Position numbers and translations under genes: made by a program. The notes below the pieces were generated by a model that was not told the origin of the DNA, did not search any database, and was given only the letters and a program-made list of their open reading frames with translations. From Phaeosaccion multiseriatum (lineage: Eukaryota; Ochrophyta, other classes): a stretch of DNA of 64,000 bases. This document shows, in pieces, positions 60,001 through 64,000 of the stretch. Where the stretch lies: positions 868,001 to 932,000 of the forward strand of contig OZ218954.1 in NCBI GenBank assembly GCA_965112735.1, in the 5' to 3' direction. Position 1 is the first letter of the stretch. Each line of letters starts with the position of its first letter.

Positions 60001-62720
60001 GTACCCACAACCTGAGCGATGTCAATGCCATGAGTCTTGGCGATGTGCCTTACGGCAGGGGTGGCGAGGGCCTTCTTCCGCTCTCCTCCTCTCTTTGATG
60101 CAACCGTATCACCAACTGCTACTGCTGCTGCCGTATCACCAATTGCTGAAGGGCGTCGTTGCTGGGGGCCTTTCTCCGCCCTACGCACCCATACCCCAAC
60201 GCCGAAGGACAAAGCCGGAGTGAGTGGGAGAGGGGGGGGAGGGAGGGAGGGAGGGAGGGAGGGAGAGAGGGAGGGAGGGAGGGAGGGAGAAAGTAGGAGG
60301 TGAGTGCGTGCGTATGTGCGTGCGTGCGTGTGTGCGTGTTTGCGTGTGTGCGTGGTGCGCTGCTTCCCAGTTGATTGGATGAACTTAGTGCGACTCACAT
60401 AGGGGCGGAGGGGGGAATGTCCAGCCTCGGAGCTCCCTTGTCGTGCTCCCAAGCGCTGTGCATGACACTCGCACTGCCGTTCCTTGCATGCTGCTGCTGT
60501 ATCACCAACGGCTGCTGCTGCTGCTGCTGCTGCCTCGCCCCCAAGGGGTTGCCATTGCCCGCTGTGAGGGTCATGTCGTCCGCACAGATGTCGATCAGAG
60601 TACAACCCGTCTACGTGCGGCATGGGTGTGAAGGCGTCCACACGCGATGAGAGGAGAGGAGAGAAGAAGGAGAGCACAGGAGAGGGGAGGGGAGGGGAAT
60701 GTTACTTAGCGTTTGCCACACAAGCACAAGCACGAGTATTCTCTTGGGAGAGGGAAACTCTCTGAAACTCACCTCCACTGTGTCTCCAACGGAATGGTAC
60801 ACCTTCGCCACAATCCCGTCGTATCGGCTGCTCAGAAAGTGCGTGGGTCAGTTACAGATATAAGAGTGGGATGAGAGGACGAAAGTAGAGGAGAGGGAGG
60901 AGAGCAGAGGAGAGGGGAGGGGAGGAGAGGAGAGGAGAGGAGAGGAGCGGAGAGGAGAGGAGAGGAGGGGAGAGAGGAGGAGAGGGGAGGAGAGGGGAGG
61001 AGAGGGGAGGAGAGGATAGGGCAGGAGAGGAGAGGAGGGGGGGAGAAGGGAGGGGGAGAGGAGCGGAGAGGAGAGAGGAGGAGGGGATAGGAGAGGAGAG
61101 GAGAGGAGAGCAGAGCAGAGGAGGGGAGGGGAGGGGAGAGAAGAGCAAAGCAGACGAGAGGAGAGGAGAGGAGAGCAGAACAGAGGATAGAAGGGGAGAG
61201 GACAGGAGAGAACAGAAGAGAAGAGAAGAGAGGAGAGGAGAGGAGAGGAAAGGGGAGGAGGGGAGAGGGGAGACGGAGGAGAGGAAAGGAGAGGAGAGGA
61301 GAGGAGGAGAGGAGGAGAGGAGAGGAGAGGAGAGGAGAGCAGAGCAGAGGACACAAGGGGAGAGAAGAGCAAAGCAGAGGAGAGGAGAGGAGAGGAGAGG
61401 AGAGGGGAGAAGAGAAGAGGAGAGGAGAGGAGAGGAGAGGGGAGAAGATGGACGGAGCTGAGCTGAATGGTGAAAGGAGACTAAAATTGATTGTAGGGAG
61501 GAGAGGCGGGCTTCAAACCTGAGGTGCATGCCCAACACACGTCACGCACACACACACGTACACAGAGAGAGAGAGAGAGACAGAACGTTGAGGAGAGAGA
61601 GATGGAGAGGCAGGGAGAGAGAGAGCAAGAGAGGGAGAGACAGGGAGTGATCGAACAAGGAGGGGAGAGAGTGGGCAACAGAGGCCAGGAGAGAGAGAGG
61701 GGGGGGGGGACGGATTGCAAGAGAGCCCAAGAGAGAAACGGAGAGAGAGGGCAAGAGAGGGAGAACGAAACGAAGTCGGAGCCAGGGAGAGAGAGAGCCC
61801 ACCAACCTACCTGCTGATCTCAACGGTCGCTTTGTCGCTCTGCACCTCGCACACCTTATCAAATTGCCTCACGGGGTCTCCCTCCCGTACGAACCATTGC
61901 AGCAACTCCACCTCCTTAATGCCCTCGCCAATGTCTGATTGCGTTTGGGCATTATTGGGCATCACAGGAAGGGGGAGGGAAGGGGAAGAGGTAAGCAATC
62001 AACCAACAGAGGAAGTTGTAGTATCACTTCAGCACCCCCCGAAAAAGATAATCCACTGCCGCCAACGGTTCGAAAGGAGTGAACAACAAAGATTTTGATT
62101 CAGCCAGATAAGGGGCGGGTTGGTGTACATCGAAAAAGCGGTAGCCCACGCAGAGTTCATGCGGAGGCAAAGGCACCTCCCCTCCCCTCCCCCCATTACA
62201 ATATGTACCCACCTGCGAGCTTGAAGGGGATGGTGCTACCTGCCTGCCCATAGGCCTGCCCATATGCCTGCCCAGCCCCGGCCCCAGCCACACCCTCGCT
62301 AGGCACTTGCCCTTGCCGGTCCGCGTCGAAGGTGCCCCCTCTGCCCCCCTCCTCCTGCTCACTGTCGCTGCTCGAATCACCGTCGCTGTCTTCGTACACC
62401 AGTGCCGCGAGAGAGGACTTGTTGCGATAGCCTCCCCGCCGAAAGGCTCCCCCAGCGACTCCTGGCAGCGGACCCCGACGACGGTCCCCCCACTCGAGTC
62501 CGAGGGCTCCTCTTCTCGGGCCCTCGGCACCGCTGCTAGGGCTACTGCTAACGCCGTAGCAGAAGTGCAGTGTCCCGCGGATTCCACAGCTGGTCCTGCT
62601 GCTGCTGATGCGCTGCCTATGGTTACCGTTCCCGCTCCGTGGTTGTAGGTCCGATAGAGCTCTTCTCGCGCTGGAGCCCAAGAGGAGCCGCCCACCGCGG
62701 CGGCCCACCGCCCTGATCAT
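57083..62720 (-). CDS. DBT: Branched-chain 2-oxoacid dehydrogenase E2 (dihydrolipoyl transacylase), 10 exons
   Basis: Predicted 655 aa. Exons, minus strand: 62213-62720, 61811-61934, 60773-60827, 60399-60610, 59847-60180, 59383-59446, 59020-59162, 58798-58863, 57976-58221, 57083-57298 (1968 nt, in phase). An Arg-rich presequence ([20 protein letters not shown]) suggests mitochondrial import. The lipoyl domain has [20 protein letters not shown] and [17 protein letters not shown], the BCKDH-E2 version of the lipoylation loop. The E3-binding domain reads [20 protein letters not shown]. The acyltransferase domain has [28 protein letters not shown] and the catalytic [11 protein letters not shown]. 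It transfers acyl groups to CoA in Val/Leu/Ile breakdown. The linker between lipoyl and E3-binding domains is built from four copies of the dispersed motif, read as LVIQ, IGDT, VGDT and (after the binding domain) VGDT. Exon 4 frame was chosen by the LIDICADD continuation. Confidence 0.92.
58540..58796. repeat. ~30-bp minisatellite in DBT intron 8
   Basis: Tandem variants of TCCACACCCATTGACTGCCA plus TCCGTCTG. About 8 copies run up to the donor region at 58797. Confidence 0.92.
60860..61446. repeat. ~590-bp pure purine GAGAGGA tract in DBT intron 2
   Basis: Continuous A/G sequence in GAGAGGAGAG-like units with only rare C. In gene sense it is a pyrimidine tract upstream of the exon 3 acceptor at 60827/60828. 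Confidence 0.95.
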
Positions 62721-63508
62721 GACCCCAATCCCTGCTTCTCTCCCCCTCTTCCCTTGGTGCTGCCACTGCTGCGCGCCCTCGTGCCCCCCCCTTTTTGCAA
62801 GCCGGAGTCAAGCACAAGGCTGAAGACTGTCAAGCACAAGCCGTTTCCTGCGCAGCTGGACGCGGTGAAGGCGCTTTAGAGAAGCAGTACTCACAGAAGA
62901 AGCATAAGCTTGCAATGGTTCTCTTGTCGCCGGCGCTGTTAGGACTGTGAGGTCCGCTTGACTTCAATTCAAAGAAAGGAGTCGAGGAGGTTTCGACAGA
63001 GAGAGCCCCATTCCGGGTGGTTCTTCGTTGCTTATCTGCAAGGAGGGGATGTGTGCGGACAGTAGAGAGGAGAGAGAGAGAGAGAGGGAGGGAGAGAGAC
63101 TGAGAGTAAACTGCGCTTATCCAGCTTTTGTCATTCGTCCCTTCAAGGTTGATGTCTCGCCAGGGAGGGAACGCCGCCATGCAGACGCCCACAGAAGAGA
63201 ACTCTGACAAATACACACACTCCCCTCTTCACTACTCACCCTGGCAGAAGCTACCCCCTTCTCTTGTCCTCCTTTGCTCCTCTCTCTAAGCGTGTCGCAG
63301 AGGTCGCGTCGCCGTTGCAGTTTCAGTTTCAATGCCCCCCGATTGTAGAAGGAATGATCGGAATTAAAAATGAGAAGGAAAGAATGAATACATACATGTA
63401 ATGGATGTTGCTGCGTGAGCGCCGAGTCGGAGTGCTTCAGCGCTGAGGAGGCGGAGAGGGTGGAAGAGCTTTTGCTCTGCGCAGCAGGTCCCCAGAAAGA
63501 GGAGGAAG
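62721..63508. promoter_or_regulatory. Divergent promoter region, DBT and SLC35-like gene
   Basis: Shared spacer between two start codons. Contains an AG-rich stretch (63064-63100) and a GTTTCA pair at 63318-63331. The final part, 63415-63508, is open in another frame but its translation resembles no known protein. Confidence 0.45.
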
Positions 63509-63833
63509 ATGAGTTCCGCCGTGACTTCCTTCGATGCCCTCCCCTCCCGCGTGCAGCTCATCCTGCTCCTCAGCGCGGTGTTCGCCCTGTTCATCCTGCA
63601 CAACAGCCTGCAGGAGACTATCATGATGGCGCCGGGGTTCACCTTCGGGTGGGCGATGGGGCTGCTGGAGGTGTTGGGTATGGTGGTGGGTACGTCGGCA
63701 GAGCGCTATGCGTGCAACGAGTGGGGAAAGAGGACGGGGTCCCTGTTTCCGTACATCTGTGTGGCTGCCTGTCTCTTTATCAGCAGCTCGCTCAGCAATG
63801 TGGCGCTCAACTACATCAACTTCCCCACCAAAG
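63509..63833 (+). CDS. SLC35B-type nucleotide-sugar/PAPS transporter, first exon only
   Basis: The 5' exon of a gene that continues past the window. It encodes 108 residues plus one base and ends at a consensus donor AAAG|GTAGGT. Three to four membrane segments are visible (LILLLSAVFALFILHN; FGWAMGLLEVLGMVVG; YICVAACLFISSSLSNVAL). LSNVALNYINFPTK is the conserved motif found in SLC35B1-B4 and related Golgi/ER antiporters just before the second half of the fold. Family members exchange UDP-sugars or PAPS for nucleotide monophosphates across Golgi/ER membranes; substrate cannot be assigned from this exon. ATG at 63509 is chosen because it gives the usual short cytosolic N-terminus; the frame is open upstream. 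No second exon is recognisable in the last 167 bases. Confidence 0.75.
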
Positions 63834-64000
63834 GTAGGTGATTGTGCGCTCCGAGTTCGCTTGTTGCCATTAGGCAGCAGGTCCTACGGCACTGCCTAAC
63901 CTCTTCCCTCTTGCCCCATGTCTTCTTCTCTCCTTCTCCTTCACCCCCCCTCCCTCGCCCCAATGGGGATTCCCTCTTCACGTGTGTGTTCCCACCCCCC

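Noticed and set aside
60848-61538. Overlapping Ser/Leu/Pro ORFs on the minus strand
   Set aside because: They translate the homopyrimidine strand of a DBT intron; composition is fully explained by the repeat.

Overview
This window is nuclear DNA from an intron-rich, GC-rich eukaryote. No prokaryote-style operons, rRNA, tRNA or CRISPR were seen. The gene set fits a microalga, probably a stramenopile: a PPR-SMR protein, a KA1-tailed CAMK-type kinase, a multi-TM family-2 glycosyltransferase, mitochondrial branched-chain E2, the GPI-transamidase subunit PIG-S and an SLC35B-type transporter. The lineage is inferred from gene content only; the sequence itself does not prove it.

I rebuilt twelve protein genes by hand from splice sites, reading phase and domain continuity. 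Eleven are complete, and each summed CDS is divisible by three. About 44% of the window is coding. The 68 complete introns are almost all GT-AG; one is GC-AG. Layout: (1) 436-6618 minus, meiotic-clade AAA ATPase; (2) 6916-9715 plus, 2OG-Fe(II) oxygenase; (3) 10658-13036 plus, membrane protein with Ala-rich helix and B-lectin-like tail; (4) 14593-17555 minus, coiled-coil protein; (5) 18582-24226 plus, CAMK/AMPK-like kinase with KA1 tail; (6) 26072-32610 minus, ankyrin-TIR protein; (7) 33399-37777 plus, GT2 glycosyltransferase; (8) 38896-45839 plus, pseudokinase/coiled-coil/armadillo protein; (9) 46138-48603 minus, intronless PPR-SMR protein; (10) 48850-54485 plus, PIG-S; (11) 57083-62720 minus, branched-chain dihydrolipoyl transacylase; (12) 63509 onward plus, the 5' end of a nucleotide-sugar/PAPS transporter. 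The genes are not functionally clustered. Neighbours mostly alternate in direction and share short divergent or convergent spacers.

The unusual signal lies between and inside the genes. Introns are filled with microsatellites whose sequence follows gene direction: GTGAGT- or GGTGAG-type arrays start at donors, and CCCT, TC, AC or AAC arrays run into acceptors. Three short words recur across the window in introns, exons and spacers: CAGTTGGTGATACAG (about 23 copies, read in coding exons as VGDTA or LVIQQ), GTTTCA runs, and GTGTCAGGAC. The first behaves like a dispersed element embedded in CAG repeats. The most interesting protein is the ankyrin-TIR gene. Its order of domains (ankyrin, beta-rich segment, TIR) resembles bacterial TIR proteins and suggests an NAD-hydrolysing or immune-type role not expected here.
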